From: Ruegeria sp. PrR005
GTDB lineage: Bacteria > Pseudomonadota > Alphaproteobacteria > Rhodobacterales > Rhodobacteraceae
Assembly: GCF_010500245.1 (NCBI RefSeq)
Contig: NZ_JAAGOX010000018.1
Location: 1-43,090, forward strand
DNA length: 43,090 nucleotides
Direction of reading: 5' to 3'
Below the pieces are notes generated by a model. That model was not told the DNA's origin. It did no database searches and saw nothing but the letters and a program-made list of their open reading frames with translations. The position numbers were made by a program, and so were the translations under genes. Below, in pieces: positions 1-7,826 of this stretch (position 1 is the stretch's first letter; the number at the start of each line of letters is the position of its first letter).

Positions 1-87
1 CAGATCATGTGGGCGCTGGTGGATGGCGCGGGCCAGTCCTCGATCAACCTGCAAATCGGCAGCGATGTGTTCGATCTCTTGGCCTGA
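1..87 (+). CDS. C-terminal end of an RTX-type secreted protein (5' truncated by the window)
   Basis: The frame is open from base 1 and stops with TGA at 85-87. The last 28 residues begin [11 protein letters not shown] and end in VFDLLA. They match almost residue for residue the C-terminus of the RTX protein at 11039-15205 and of the relic at 15303-15657. In that family the C-terminal tail carries the type I secretion signal, so this is most likely the tail of a paralogous RTX protein whose body lies upstream. A GC-rich hairpin (arms 106-113 and 117-124) follows the stop but has no T-run. Only the tail is visible, so the size and domains of the whole protein are unknown. Confidence 0.8.
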   Translation, partial: QIMWALVDGAGQSSINLQIGSDVFDLLA

Positions 88-146
88 CCGAGCAACCAAA
101 GGACCGGCGGCGCCCAGCGCCGCCGCCCTGCGATGACCAGAGTATC

Positions 147-869
147 TCAGCCCCGCGCCAGGAACTCTTCCACCAGCAGGTTGAACACGGCGGGACGCTC
201 CATATGCACCGCATGCGCGCACCCGGGCACGACGGCCAGTTGCGCCCCCGGTATCGTCCGCCACAGCCGTTCCGTCTGCGACCAGGGATAGGTCCGGTCT
301 CCGTCGCCCCACAGGACCAGGGTTTCGGCACTGATCGACGGCAGATGCTCCACCCCCGACCAGTCCTGCATGGCACGCAACCCGGCCAGTATCGCGCCCA
401 GCGTGCTTTGCGCGGCAATGTCGGCGCAGGCGGGATATTCACCCGCCGCCTCTCTTTGCAAGAACCAGGTGGCCGCGATCCGGCGGGCCGTGGCTGCCGC
501 CCCGTCCGCCCGGGCGCGCTCCATCGAGGTCTCGATCGGCTCGAACCGCCCCGGCAACACGCCGACGGCGCCGGTGCTGTAGAGCACCAGTTTGTCCACC
601 CGCTCCGGTGCTTGCCGGACCATCTCCTGCACGATCATCCCGCCCATGGAATGACCCAGCAGGTTAAAGCGCTCCAGGCCCAGGCGTGACACCTCTTCCA
701 GCACCCAGGCCGCGAACCCTGCGATGGACGAAACCGGCGCCATCTGCGCGTTTTCGCCAAACCCCGGCAGATCGACGGCATGAACCGCACGATCCCAGCC
801 CAGCGGCGCCTGCAACTCCCATTGCGCGCTCCCACCCATGAACCCGTGGACAAGAACCAGCGGCCTCAT
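147..869 (-). CDS. Alpha/beta-fold hydrolase
   Basis: A 240-residue single-domain alpha/beta hydrolase. Visible are the oxyanion-side motif LVHGFMGG near the N-terminus, the nucleophile elbow GHSMGG, the acid in LWGDGDRTYPW, and the base His in CAHAVHMERP near the C-terminus. The substrate cannot be read from the sequence; esterase, lipase or C-C hydrolase activity are all possible. It is the last gene of the lyase/ABC operon. Its ATG (869-867) overlaps the permease stop (868-866) as ATGA, so translation is probably coupled. This start is preferred over longer readings because upstream in-frame residues are a shadow of the permease. Coupling suggests a role with the imported compound, for example removing an ester or acyl group, but that is inference. 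Confidence 0.88.
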   Translation of the reverse strand: MRPLVLVHGFMGGSAQWELQAPLGWDRAVHAVDLPGFGENAQMAPVSSIAGFAAWVLEEVSRLGLERFNLLGHSMGGMIVQEMVRQAPERVDKLVLYSTGAVGVLPGRFEPIETSMERARADGAAATARRIAATWFLQREAAGEYPACADIAAQSTLGAILAGLRAMQDWSGVEHLPSISAETLVLWGDGDRTYPWSQTERLWRTIPGAQLAVVPGCAHAVHMERPAVFNLLVEEFLARG

Positions 870-2407
870 CTCCGCCCGCCCTGCACGATGCGATCCAGGA
901 TCATGGCGCAGAAGAGGATCGAGAACCCGGCCAGGATCCCCTGCCCCACATTCGCATATTGCAACGCCTCCAGCACATCCTCCCCCAGACCCTTGGCCCC
1001 GATCAGCGAGGCCACCACGACCATAGCCAGCGACAGCATGATGGTCTGGTTGATCCCCGCCCTGATCGACGGGGCCGCCAACGGCAGATCCACCTTGGTC
1101 AGCAGGTACCACTTGTTGGCACCGAAACTGATCGCCGCCTCGCGCACGCTCTCTGGCACACCGCGCAGCCCCAGCACGGTCAGCCGCACCACCGGCGTGC
1201 CGCCGAAGATCATCGTGGTGACGACCGCAGCAGGCTTGCCGGTGCCGAAAAAGGCGATCACCGGGATCATGAAGACAAAGGCGGGCATCGTCTGCATGAA
1301 ATCCATGATCGGCTGGATTGCCGCGTAGAACCGCGGCCGCCGCGCCGCAAACATGCCCAGTGGAATACCGATCAGGATCGACAGGCACGCCGCCGTGCCC
1401 AGCAATGCCAGCGTCGTCATCGCCTTTTCCCAGAACCCCAGGAACCCCATATAAGCGAGGAAGGCGCCGGAGTAGATCGCCATGCGCACCCCGGCGGTGA
1501 GCCAGGTCAAGAGGATGATCAGGCTGGCGATCACGATCCAGGGCGTGCTGACAAACACGATCTCCAGCGCGTCCAGCATCAGCCGGATGAAATAGGTGAT
1601 CGCATCAAACAGCGCCTCGCCATTCAGCACCGCCCAGTTGAAAAACGCCTCGACCCAGTCAATGCTGATCAGCCGGATATCGGGATCGGTCGGAAAGCTG
1701 GCCAGCAGCGGAAAGCGCCCCGGAAAACTGTAATGCAGCATGGCCGCCGCCACGATCAGCGCCATGAACACCGCGCTGAACACGATCTGCGGCACCGGCA
1801 TGCCGAACCGGACCGTCCGGTCGCTCAGCCAGTCCGAGAACCGCGATTCCAGTGCGGTATTGGCCACGATGGCCTGCGCCAGCTTGGCCAGCACCAGAAT
1901 GGCCAGTCCCGCCAGCGCAATCGACGGCCCCTGCGCCGCCAGCGCCTCGGCCTCGGCCCGGATACCGCCGATATTGGCCTCCAGCGACTCCACCGTGCGG
2001 GTATAGACATCCACCTTGTCCGACCCGCTCTCGATCGCCGCCGCCAGTTGCTGGCGCCTGAGTTCCAGCGTCCCCTCGATCGAGGCGATCCGCGCCATCG
2101 CATCCGCGCCCAGATCGCCGAACAGCCCGCGGGCGATCTGGACGAAAGCAATCGCCTCCAGGATCAGGAACGGCAGCGCCCAGGACCACAGCCCGCGCGC
2201 CCCGAACCAGATCGGCCCGAACAGCCCCGCAAACAGGTTGAAGGTCGGCGTGAACCGGGCCGAGGCACCGATCTTGTCAAAGTTCCGGATATAGTATTCC
2301 GGGTTCGTCCGCACAAAGGTGGCGATGTCCTCGCGCCGCTTGCGGGCATAGGCCAGCGCCGCTTCGCTTTGCGTATCTTCCAGTGGATTGATGCCGAGAT
2401 CCGTCAT
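866..2407 (-). CDS. Glycine-betaine/choline-type ABC transporter permease
   Basis: A 513-residue inner-membrane permease of the ProW/OpuAB class. It has an N-terminal hydrophobic region, a long soluble or coiled stretch at about residues 110-170, and then a C-terminal transport domain. The cytoplasmic EAA-type loop is visible as VPESVREAAISFGANKWYLL followed by a proline-rich turn, the site that docks the ATPase. It is larger than a minimal ProW because of the extra N-terminal membrane segment. Its ATG at 2407 overlaps the ATPase stop (ATGA). With the ATPase at 2404-3462 and the binding protein at 3531-4493 it forms a complete importer. The class usually imports quaternary amines, but the CuyA-like lyase in the operon points to an amino sulfonate such as cysteate. 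From memory, a cysteate importer cuyTUVW has been described in Ruegeria pomeroyi; orthology is not checked. Confidence 0.9.
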   Translation of the reverse strand: MTDLGINPLEDTQSEAALAYARKRREDIATFVRTNPEYYIRNFDKIGASARFTPTFNLFAGLFGPIWFGARGLWSWALPFLILEAIAFVQIARGLFGDLGADAMARIASIEGTLELRRQQLAAAIESGSDKVDVYTRTVESLEANIGGIRAEAEALAAQGPSIALAGLAILVLAKLAQAIVANTALESRFSDWLSDRTVRFGMPVPQIVFSAVFMALIVAAAMLHYSFPGRFPLLASFPTDPDIRLISIDWVEAFFNWAVLNGEALFDAITYFIRLMLDALEIVFVSTPWIVIASLIILLTWLTAGVRMAIYSGAFLAYMGFLGFWEKAMTTLALLGTAACLSILIGIPLGMFAARRPRFYAAIQPIMDFMQTMPAFVFMIPVIAFFGTGKPAAVVTTMIFGGTPVVRLTVLGLRGVPESVREAAISFGANKWYLLTKVDLPLAAPSIRAGINQTIMLSLAMVVVASLIGAKGLGEDVLEALQYANVGQGILAGFSILFCAMILDRIVQGGRR

Positions 2408-3462
2408 GATACTTCGGTTCCCTCAATGACCGTGCGCAGCAGATCGGCACGGGTGATCACACCGACATCGGCACCTTCCGCCTGCACCAGAATGGGATTG
2501 TCGTCGTCTATCGCCAGGGTGATTAGGTTGCTCAGCGTCTCGCTTTCGTCCACCCGCCGCATATCGGCGGGCAGCGGCCCGGCCCGGCTCACATATTCGG
2601 CAATCGGCTGCATCACCGCATGCGCATGCACAACCTTCAGCCGCGAAATCCCGGCGACAAAATCGGCCACATAATCATCGGCCGGATGCATCACAATATC
2701 CTCGGCCGTGCCGATCTGAACCATCTTGCCGTCGCGCATGATCGCGATCCGGTCACCGATCCGCACCGCCTCATCCAGATCATGGGTGATGAACACCGTG
2801 GTTTTCTTCAGGATCTTCGACAGCCGGATGAACTCGTCCTGCAACTGGCGGCGGATCAGCGGGTCCAACGCCGAGAACGGCTCGTCCATCAGCAGCACAT
2901 CGGGGTTGGCCGCCAGCGCGCGTGCCAGCCCGACCCGCTGCTGCATACCGCCGGACAGTTCGTGCGCGAACTTGGCGCCCCAGGCGCCGAGTTCCACGAT
3001 ATCCAGAATGGCCGCCGCCTGCCGCATCCGCTCGTTCTTGGCCACTTTGCGGATTTCCAGCGGCATCGCCACGTTGTCCAGCACCGACCGGTGCGGCATC
3101 AGCGCAAAATTCTGGAACACCATCCCGATCTTCTGATTGCGGAACCTCTGCAACTCGCCCGGGCCCAGCGCCATCACATCGGTGCCCTCGATCTCGATCT
3201 TTCCCGCCGTCGGCTCCAGCAACCGGTTGAAATGCCGCACCAATGTCGACTTGCCGCTGCCCGACAGGCCCATGATGCAGAAGATCTCGCCACGGTTGAT
3301 CGACAGGCTCACATCGGCCACGCCCACGACCGCGTTGAACTCGGCCAGCACCTCGGCCTTGCTCAGGCCCCGCTCCAGAATGGCCTGAAGCGCCGCCTCC
3401 GGCCTGCCGCCGAAAATCTTCCAGACGTTTGAAAGCTCGATAACTTTTTCTTGTGCCATCAT
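2404..3462 (-). CDS. Glycine-betaine/proline-type ABC transporter ATP-binding protein
   Basis: A 352-residue ProV-type ATPase that powers the importer. In order it shows the extended ProV N-terminus, Walker A (GLSGSGKST), the Q-loop (VFQNFALMPHRS), the ABC signature (LSGGMQQR), Walker B (LLMDEPFSALDP) and the switch His (ITHDLDEA). A C-terminal segment of about 80 residues resembles a CBS-type regulatory region, ending around GVITRADLLRTVIEG. In ProV/OpuA relatives such regions sense ionic strength or nucleotides; this one is short and may be degenerate. Two adjacent ATG codons (3462 and 3459) are possible starts; a TAGGA element just upstream fits the second slightly better. Its stop overlaps the permease start as ATGA. 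Confidence 0.93.
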   Translation of the reverse strand: MMAQEKVIELSNVWKIFGGRPEAALQAILERGLSKAEVLAEFNAVVGVADVSLSINRGEIFCIMGLSGSGKSTLVRHFNRLLEPTAGKIEIEGTDVMALGPGELQRFRNQKIGMVFQNFALMPHRSVLDNVAMPLEIRKVAKNERMRQAAAILDIVELGAWGAKFAHELSGGMQQRVGLARALAANPDVLLMDEPFSALDPLIRRQLQDEFIRLSKILKKTTVFITHDLDEAVRIGDRIAIMRDGKMVQIGTAEDIVMHPADDYVADFVAGISRLKVVHAHAVMQPIAEYVSRAGPLPADMRRVDESETLSNLITLAIDDDNPILVQAEGADVGVITRADLLRTVIEGTEVS

Positions 3463-3492
3463 GTCCTACCGGGCGCGTTCAAGGCAGCGGAA

Positions 3493-3514
3493 GGCGGCAG
3501 AAGACACCGCCGCC
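3493..3514 (-). other. Intercistronic hairpin between receptor and ATPase genes
   Basis: GGCGGC at 3493-3498 pairs with GCCGCC at 3509-3514 across a 10-base loop, in the gap after the receptor stop codon. There is no T-run on the transcribed strand, so it looks like an mRNA-stabilising or partial-stop structure rather than a full terminator. Such hairpins are common after binding-protein genes in ABC operons. Confidence 0.35.
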
Positions 3515-3530
3515 CTCCCCAGCAATGGCC

Positions 3531-4493
3531 TCAAAGGCCAAGCATCGCGTCCACGCGATCCGAGTTCGCGGCGACCCATTCCTTGGCCACTTCCGCCGGA
3601 TCGCGATCCTTGGCGCTGATCTCATAAGCCAGCGCGCTCACATCCGAGGCGCTCAGTTGGAACTTGCCAAAGAATTCGGCAATCGCGGGCGAACGGTCGG
3701 CCAGCGAGTTCGACCAGGCTATCTGCACCTGCTTCAGCGCATCCTTCGAGGCGACCATCGACTTCTGGTACCAGTCGGCATCGTCCGAGGGCTGCACCAT
3801 CACGTATTTGGCCGGGTCATAGGCGGGCTCGCTCAGCATCACGACCGGGAACATGAACCACACCGCATGCGGCTCGTAGCAGTAAAAGGCATAGCCCTCG
3901 CCCTTGGCGATGCTGTCCTTGATGCGCGCGGTCTTCACCGCTTCCTCAGCCCGGATCGGCTCGATGAAATCGAGCAGGCCGTAATCGCGCACCTTCACCT
4001 CGTTCACGTTGGCCGAGGCCCAGCCCGGTGCGCCGATCCACATCTCGCCCTTGCCATTGCCATCGCTGTCCATCGCTGCGGCCACATCGGGGCGGCCCAG
4101 ATCGGCGATATCGGTGATGTTCATCTTGGCGGCGAAATCCTGGCTCACGCAGAAACCCTGATTGCCCTCATAGGGGTTCGACGACAGGGTCACGGTGCCC
4201 TTGCCGTCGACATATTCCTTGGTAAAGCTCTCCTGATTGGGCAGCCAGACATCGGGATGCACGTCGATATCGCCCTTGCCCTGGTCCATCGCCTGGAAGA
4301 TCGTGGCGTTGTTGCCCGGCACATATTCGACGGTCCCGCCGATGCGGCTTGTCACCACCTCACCCAGAACATGTGCGATGGCCTGCGCCCCGGTCCAGGA
4401 CGGCACCCCGATCTTGACCTCTTCGGCCTGCGCCGCCAGGGCCAAGGGGCTGATTGCCGCTGAAAGGATCAGCGCCCGAAACTTGGATTTCAT
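3531..4493 (-). CDS. Periplasmic substrate-binding protein of a betaine-type ABC importer
   Basis: A 320-residue OpuAC/ProX-family solute receptor. A Sec signal peptide is clear: KSKFR, then a hydrophobic run, then cleavage after AQA near residue 23. The mature protein starts EEVKIGVPSW. The fold is recognisable by PGNNATIFQAM, DVWLPNQ and CYEPHAVWFMFP, which supply aromatic residues of the kind that cage cationic ligands. An AGAGGAG ribosome site lies 6-7 bases before the ATG. The gene is 42 bases after the lyase gene and 68 bases before the ATPase gene. The longer second gap holds a GC hairpin that could raise receptor over ATPase expression. The ligand is not proven: quaternary amine by family, cysteate or a similar amino sulfonate by context. 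Confidence 0.92.
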   Translation of the reverse strand: MKSKFRALILSAAISPLALAAQAEEVKIGVPSWTGAQAIAHVLGEVVTSRIGGTVEYVPGNNATIFQAMDQGKGDIDVHPDVWLPNQESFTKEYVDGKGTVTLSSNPYEGNQGFCVSQDFAAKMNITDIADLGRPDVAAAMDSDGNGKGEMWIGAPGWASANVNEVKVRDYGLLDFIEPIRAEEAVKTARIKDSIAKGEGYAFYCYEPHAVWFMFPVVMLSEPAYDPAKYVMVQPSDDADWYQKSMVASKDALKQVQIAWSNSLADRSPAIAEFFGKFQLSASDVSALAYEISAKDRDPAEVAKEWVAANSDRVDAMLGL

Positions 4494-4535
4494 TTTCGTC
4501 TCCTCTGTTGGTTATCGCCGTTGTTCGGCGTCTTT

Positions 4536-5579
4536 TCAGTTCAGTGAAGCAAGCAACTGGTCCTGATAGGCAAACAGCGCCGTCGACCCGCCAGTGTGCA
4601 AGAACAAAACCCTTTCGGTGGGTTTGAAGAAACCCTGCCGCACCATTCCGATCAAACCCGCCATGCCCTTGGCCGAATAGACCGGGTCGAGCAAAATGCC
4701 CTCCTGCCGCGCAAGCAGGCGGATTGCCTCCAGAGTACTCTCGGCCGGAATCCCGTAGCCCTCGCCGACATAGCCGTCATCGACCAGGATCTTGCTCAGC
4801 GGGATGCCCTCGGCGCCCAGCTTTTCCAGCGTCTTCTGGGTCAGTGCATGCACCGCGTTCATCTGGCGCTCGCGCGGTTGCCGGACACTGACACCCATGA
4901 CCGGCAGCGCATGGTCCAGCGCATGGAACCCGGCGACCAGCCCGGCCTGCGTGCCGGTGCTCCCGGTACCCATCACCAGCCAGTCAAAGGCCTGACCCGT
5001 CTCACGGGTGTGATCGACGATCTCCTGGGCGCAATTGGCATATCCCAGCGCGCCTGTAGGATTCGAGCCGCCGCCCGGAATGAAATAGGGCCGATGACCC
5101 TGCTCGCGCAGCTTCGCCGTAACCGCTTCAGCCTCGGCATTCATGTCCAGCCCTGCGGGCCGGAATTCATGCGTGGCGCCAAAAAGGTTGTCGAGCAGGA
5201 CGTTGCCTGTCTCTTCATAGCTCGCGTCGCGCCCGGGCACCCGCCGCTCCAGCAGCACGTGGCACTTCATGCCGACCTTACACGCCGCCGCAGCGGTCTG
5301 GCGCACATGGTTGGACTGCACCGCCCCTTGCGTGACCAGCATATCCGCCTTCTGCTGCATCGCCTCGCCGACCAGAAACTCCAGCTTGCGGGTCTTGTTG
5401 CCGCCCATCGCCAGCCCGGTGCAATCGTCCCGCTTGATGAAAATCGAAGGTCCGCCCAACAGCGCGCTCAGTCGCGGCAAGGGCTCGATCGGGGTCGGGC
5501 GATGACACAGCGCCGTGCGCGGAAAACGATCGAAGTCAATTCTGGCGGCTTCACGCGGCAGCGTTTCGATGTTGGCCAT
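4536..5579 (-). CDS. cuyA: CuyA-like PLP enzyme: L-cysteate sulfo-lyase / D-cysteine desulfhydrase family
   Basis: A 347-residue fold-type II PLP enzyme of the D-cysteine desulfhydrase/ACC deaminase family. The PLP lysine is K62 in GGNKTRKLEF. The phosphate-binding glycine loop is GTGSTGTQAG, and GGGSNPTGALGY and LHTGGSTALF are family marks. From memory, these motifs and MNAEAEAV resemble L-cysteate sulfo-lyase (CuyA, described from Silicibacter pomeroyi), which turns cysteate into pyruvate, ammonium and sulfite; D-cysteine desulfhydrase is the main alternative. The ATG at 5579 is preferred over an upstream GTG at 5609 because AGGA lies about 7 bases before it. It is the first gene of an operon with a binding-protein importer, and a LysR regulator is divergent. 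No sulfite exporter is visible nearby. Confidence 0.75.
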   Translation of the reverse strand: MANIETLPREAARIDFDRFPRTALCHRPTPIEPLPRLSALLGGPSIFIKRDDCTGLAMGGNKTRKLEFLVGEAMQQKADMLVTQGAVQSNHVRQTAAAACKVGMKCHVLLERRVPGRDASYEETGNVLLDNLFGATHEFRPAGLDMNAEAEAVTAKLREQGHRPYFIPGGGSNPTGALGYANCAQEIVDHTRETGQAFDWLVMGTGSTGTQAGLVAGFHALDHALPVMGVSVRQPRERQMNAVHALTQKTLEKLGAEGIPLSKILVDDGYVGEGYGIPAESTLEAIRLLARQEGILLDPVYSAKGMAGLIGMVRQGFFKPTERVLFLHTGGSTALFAYQDQLLASLN

Positions 5580-5660
5580 GACAAATCCTGATGCGAGTTT
5601 CGTTGGCACAAGACTGCGACAGGGCTTTCCACCGATCCAATGCTATGTTTGGATGACATT

Positions 5661-5675
5661 ATGCAAAATTTGCAT
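5661..5675 (+). promoter_or_regulatory. Perfect LysR-type T-N11-A operator between the divergent lyase and regulator genes
   Basis: The sequence ATGCAAA-A-TTTGCAT is a perfect 7-1-7 inverted repeat and contains TGC-N7-GCA, which satisfies the T-N11-A rule for LysR-type regulators. It lies in the 109-base gap between the lyase start (5579) and the regulator start (5689), only 13 bases before the latter. Binding there could repress the regulator's own gene and activate the divergent operon. This is inference from position and symmetry. Confidence 0.65.
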
Positions 5676-5688
5676 GAGATCGGAAAAA

Positions 5689-6606
5689 ATGGACATCCTC
5701 CACTTCAAGGACCTAGAGCGTCTGAAACGGACCGGCAACTTCTCCCAGGCCGCCGCTCTGGGAAACCTGAGCCAACCGGCGTTCAGCCGCAGGATCAAGG
5801 CGCTCGAAGCCTGGGTCGGCGCCACCCTGATCGACCGGACACACCAGCCGGTCACCCTGACCACCGCGGGCGAGCAGATGCTCGAAGCCGGGTTGCAGGC
5901 GCTGTCCCGGATCGAGCAGGAGCGCAGCCAGATCCTCGAAGCGCAGTCGCTTCCCGACAAATATGTCGTCACCTTCGGCGCCCAGCATTCCATCGGCTGG
6001 CGGTTCTACCCCGCCTGGCTGCAAGAGCTCGAAGATGCCTATGGCCCCGTCCTGTCCCGGCTCCGGGCCGACGACCTTCCCAATTGCATGCGTGACCTGC
6101 AAAACGGCGACGTCGATTTTGTCATCGCCTATGTCGGCGCCAACACGGCGCAACACCGGATGGTCGAGTCGATCAAGATCGGCGAAGACCAGCTTGTCCC
6201 GGTCTGCAAACCCAACGCGGACGGCTCGCCGCTGTTCGATTTCGACACCCCCGGGGTCCGCATGCCCTTTCTGCGCTTCGGCGACGCCGCACCGATCGGA
6301 ACCCATCTGGAACCGCTGTTCCAGCGACACAGGATCTCCGACTGCCTGCGCACGGTCTATGAAAACTCGATGGCCGGGGCGCTGCGCATCCGGGCGCGTG
6401 CCGGCGACGGGGTCGCCTGGCTGCCCAAAAGCCTGGTGCTGCCCGACCTGGAAAGCGGCATCCTGGTCCGCACCGGCAAGCCCGACTGGATGGTCGACCT
6501 GTCGATCCGCATGTTCCGCAACAAGGAACGCTCGAACCGGGTGACGCGCTCGATCTGGACCTTCCTCGAAGTCCGCCAATCCGTCTCTCTGGTCAAGGAG
6601 GGCTGA
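5689..6606 (+). CDS. LysR-family transcriptional regulator, divergent from the lyase/ABC operon
   Basis: A 305-residue LysR regulator. The winged helix-turn-helix occupies residues 1-60 (LERLKRTGNFSQAAALGNLS, then QPAFSRRIKALE), followed by the linker helix and a two-lobe effector domain ending near 300. The start is placed at 5689 because MDILHFKDLERL aligns with the usual LysR N-terminus. An in-frame ATG at 5674 is possible but overlaps the palindromic operator. It probably controls the divergent operon, with the imported amino acid or sulfonate as effector; CuyR would be the matching name if the lyase is CuyA. Relatives in this position are typical local activators. Confidence 0.88.
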   Translation: MDILHFKDLERLKRTGNFSQAAALGNLSQPAFSRRIKALEAWVGATLIDRTHQPVTLTTAGEQMLEAGLQALSRIEQERSQILEAQSLPDKYVVTFGAQHSIGWRFYPAWLQELEDAYGPVLSRLRADDLPNCMRDLQNGDVDFVIAYVGANTAQHRMVESIKIGEDQLVPVCKPNADGSPLFDFDTPGVRMPFLRFGDAAPIGTHLEPLFQRHRISDCLRTVYENSMAGALRIRARAGDGVAWLPKSLVLPDLESGILVRTGKPDWMVDLSIRMFRNKERSNRVTRSIWTFLEVRQSVSLVKEG

Positions 6607-6722
6607 CAGACGCCCGGCCCTGCAATTTTCCAACACGCTTTACGTTGCCAGCGGAAGGTGGTGTTCTATCCTCAGTCCCACGTCCGCCCCACCTTCCGAC
6701 CCCGATTGGAAAAGCGCAGCTC

Positions 6723-7826
6723 ATGTCCATCTGGCGACAGTTTCTGATTATCCTGCTGGCCGTGGGTCTCTCTTACGCCGGGTATGAATACTATCAGCGC
6801 TCTCTGGGCGACACTGGCGCCACCTCCGAGGGTGCAAACCGCCGCTCCGGCACACCGGCGGTCGTCGAACTCGCCCGGGCCGAGATCCGCACCCTGAGCG
6901 ACACGGTCGAAGCGGTCGGAACCACCCGCGCGCGCCAGTCCATCGACATCGTGCCCGAGGCCGATGGCCGCGTCGAAAAGATCCTGTTCGAACCCGGCCA
7001 GCAGGTGTCAAAGGGGGCCACACTTGTACAGCTCGACGACACCATTGCCCGCGCCGATCTGGCCGAGGCCGACGCAAAACTGATCGAACGCGAACGTGTG
7101 CTCGAACGCGTGACCCAGTTGCGCGGCTCCAGTACGGTCTCCGAGGCGACGCTCGAAGAGGCCATCGCCCGGCTGGCCGAGGCCCGCGCCCAGCTCGACC
7201 GGGCCGAACAGCGGCTCGCCGAACGTGTCATCCGCGCGCCTTTTGCCGGTACGGTCGGTCTTGCCGATGTCGATCAGGGCGCCCGGGTCACGGCCGGCAC
7301 CTATATCACCCGGCTCGACGACCTGTCCGATGTCGAGGTCGAATTCTCCCTGCCCGAAACCCTGTTTTCCCAGATCAGCAAGGGACAGGAGATCACCGCC
7401 ACCAGCCCGGCCTTTCCCGACCGGGAATTCGTCGGACAGATCGAGGCCGTGGACACCCGCATAGACCCGGTCAGCCGCTCGTTTCGCACCCGCGCCGTGA
7501 TCCCCAACTCCGACGGCACCCTGCCTGCGGGGATGTTCATGTCGCTGCAACTGACTCTGTCGCAAAGCGACCGCATCGTCGTGCCCGAAGAGGCGATCGT
7601 CTTTCAGGCCGCCGAAACCTATGTCTTTGTCGTCGCCGACGGAAAGGCGCAGCAGGTCACGGTCAGCACCGGCCAGCGCCGCGACGGGGTCGTGACCATC
7701 GAACGCGGTCTGGAAGAAGGGGCCGAGGTTGTGATCCGCGGCCTCCACCGCGTCCGCAACGGCGGCGCGGTCGAGGTGCTGAACCAGCCTCAGGCGGCGG
7801 GCCAAAAGACGAACAGCGACTCATGA
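6723..7826 (+). CDS. RND efflux periplasmic adaptor (membrane fusion protein)
   Basis: A 367-residue HlyD/AcrA-type adaptor. The N-terminus has a hydrophobic anchor (FLIILLAVGLSYAG). A biotinyl-lipoyl half-motif (EADGRVEKILFEPGQQVSKG), an alpha-helical hairpin rich in Glu, Arg and Ala (about residues 110-165), the second lipoyl half (VIRAPFAGTVG) and beta-barrel and membrane-proximal domains follow. The start at 6723 gives a clean anchor and a GGAAAAG ribosome site; an upstream in-frame start adds a proline-rich stretch unlike the family. Its stop overlaps the pump ATG as ATGA. No outer-membrane channel gene is adjacent, so it may share a TolC-type protein. Confidence 0.92.
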   Translation: MSIWRQFLIILLAVGLSYAGYEYYQRSLGDTGATSEGANRRSGTPAVVELARAEIRTLSDTVEAVGTTRARQSIDIVPEADGRVEKILFEPGQQVSKGATLVQLDDTIARADLAEADAKLIERERVLERVTQLRGSSTVSEATLEEAIARLAEARAQLDRAEQRLAERVIRAPFAGTVGLADVDQGARVTAGTYITRLDDLSDVEVEFSLPETLFSQISKGQEITATSPAFPDREFVGQIEAVDTRIDPVSRSFRTRAVIPNSDGTLPAGMFMSLQLTLSQSDRIVVPEEAIVFQAAETYVFVVADGKAQQVTVSTGQRRDGVVTIERGLEEGAEVVIRGLHRVRNGGAVEVLNQPQAAGQKTNSDS

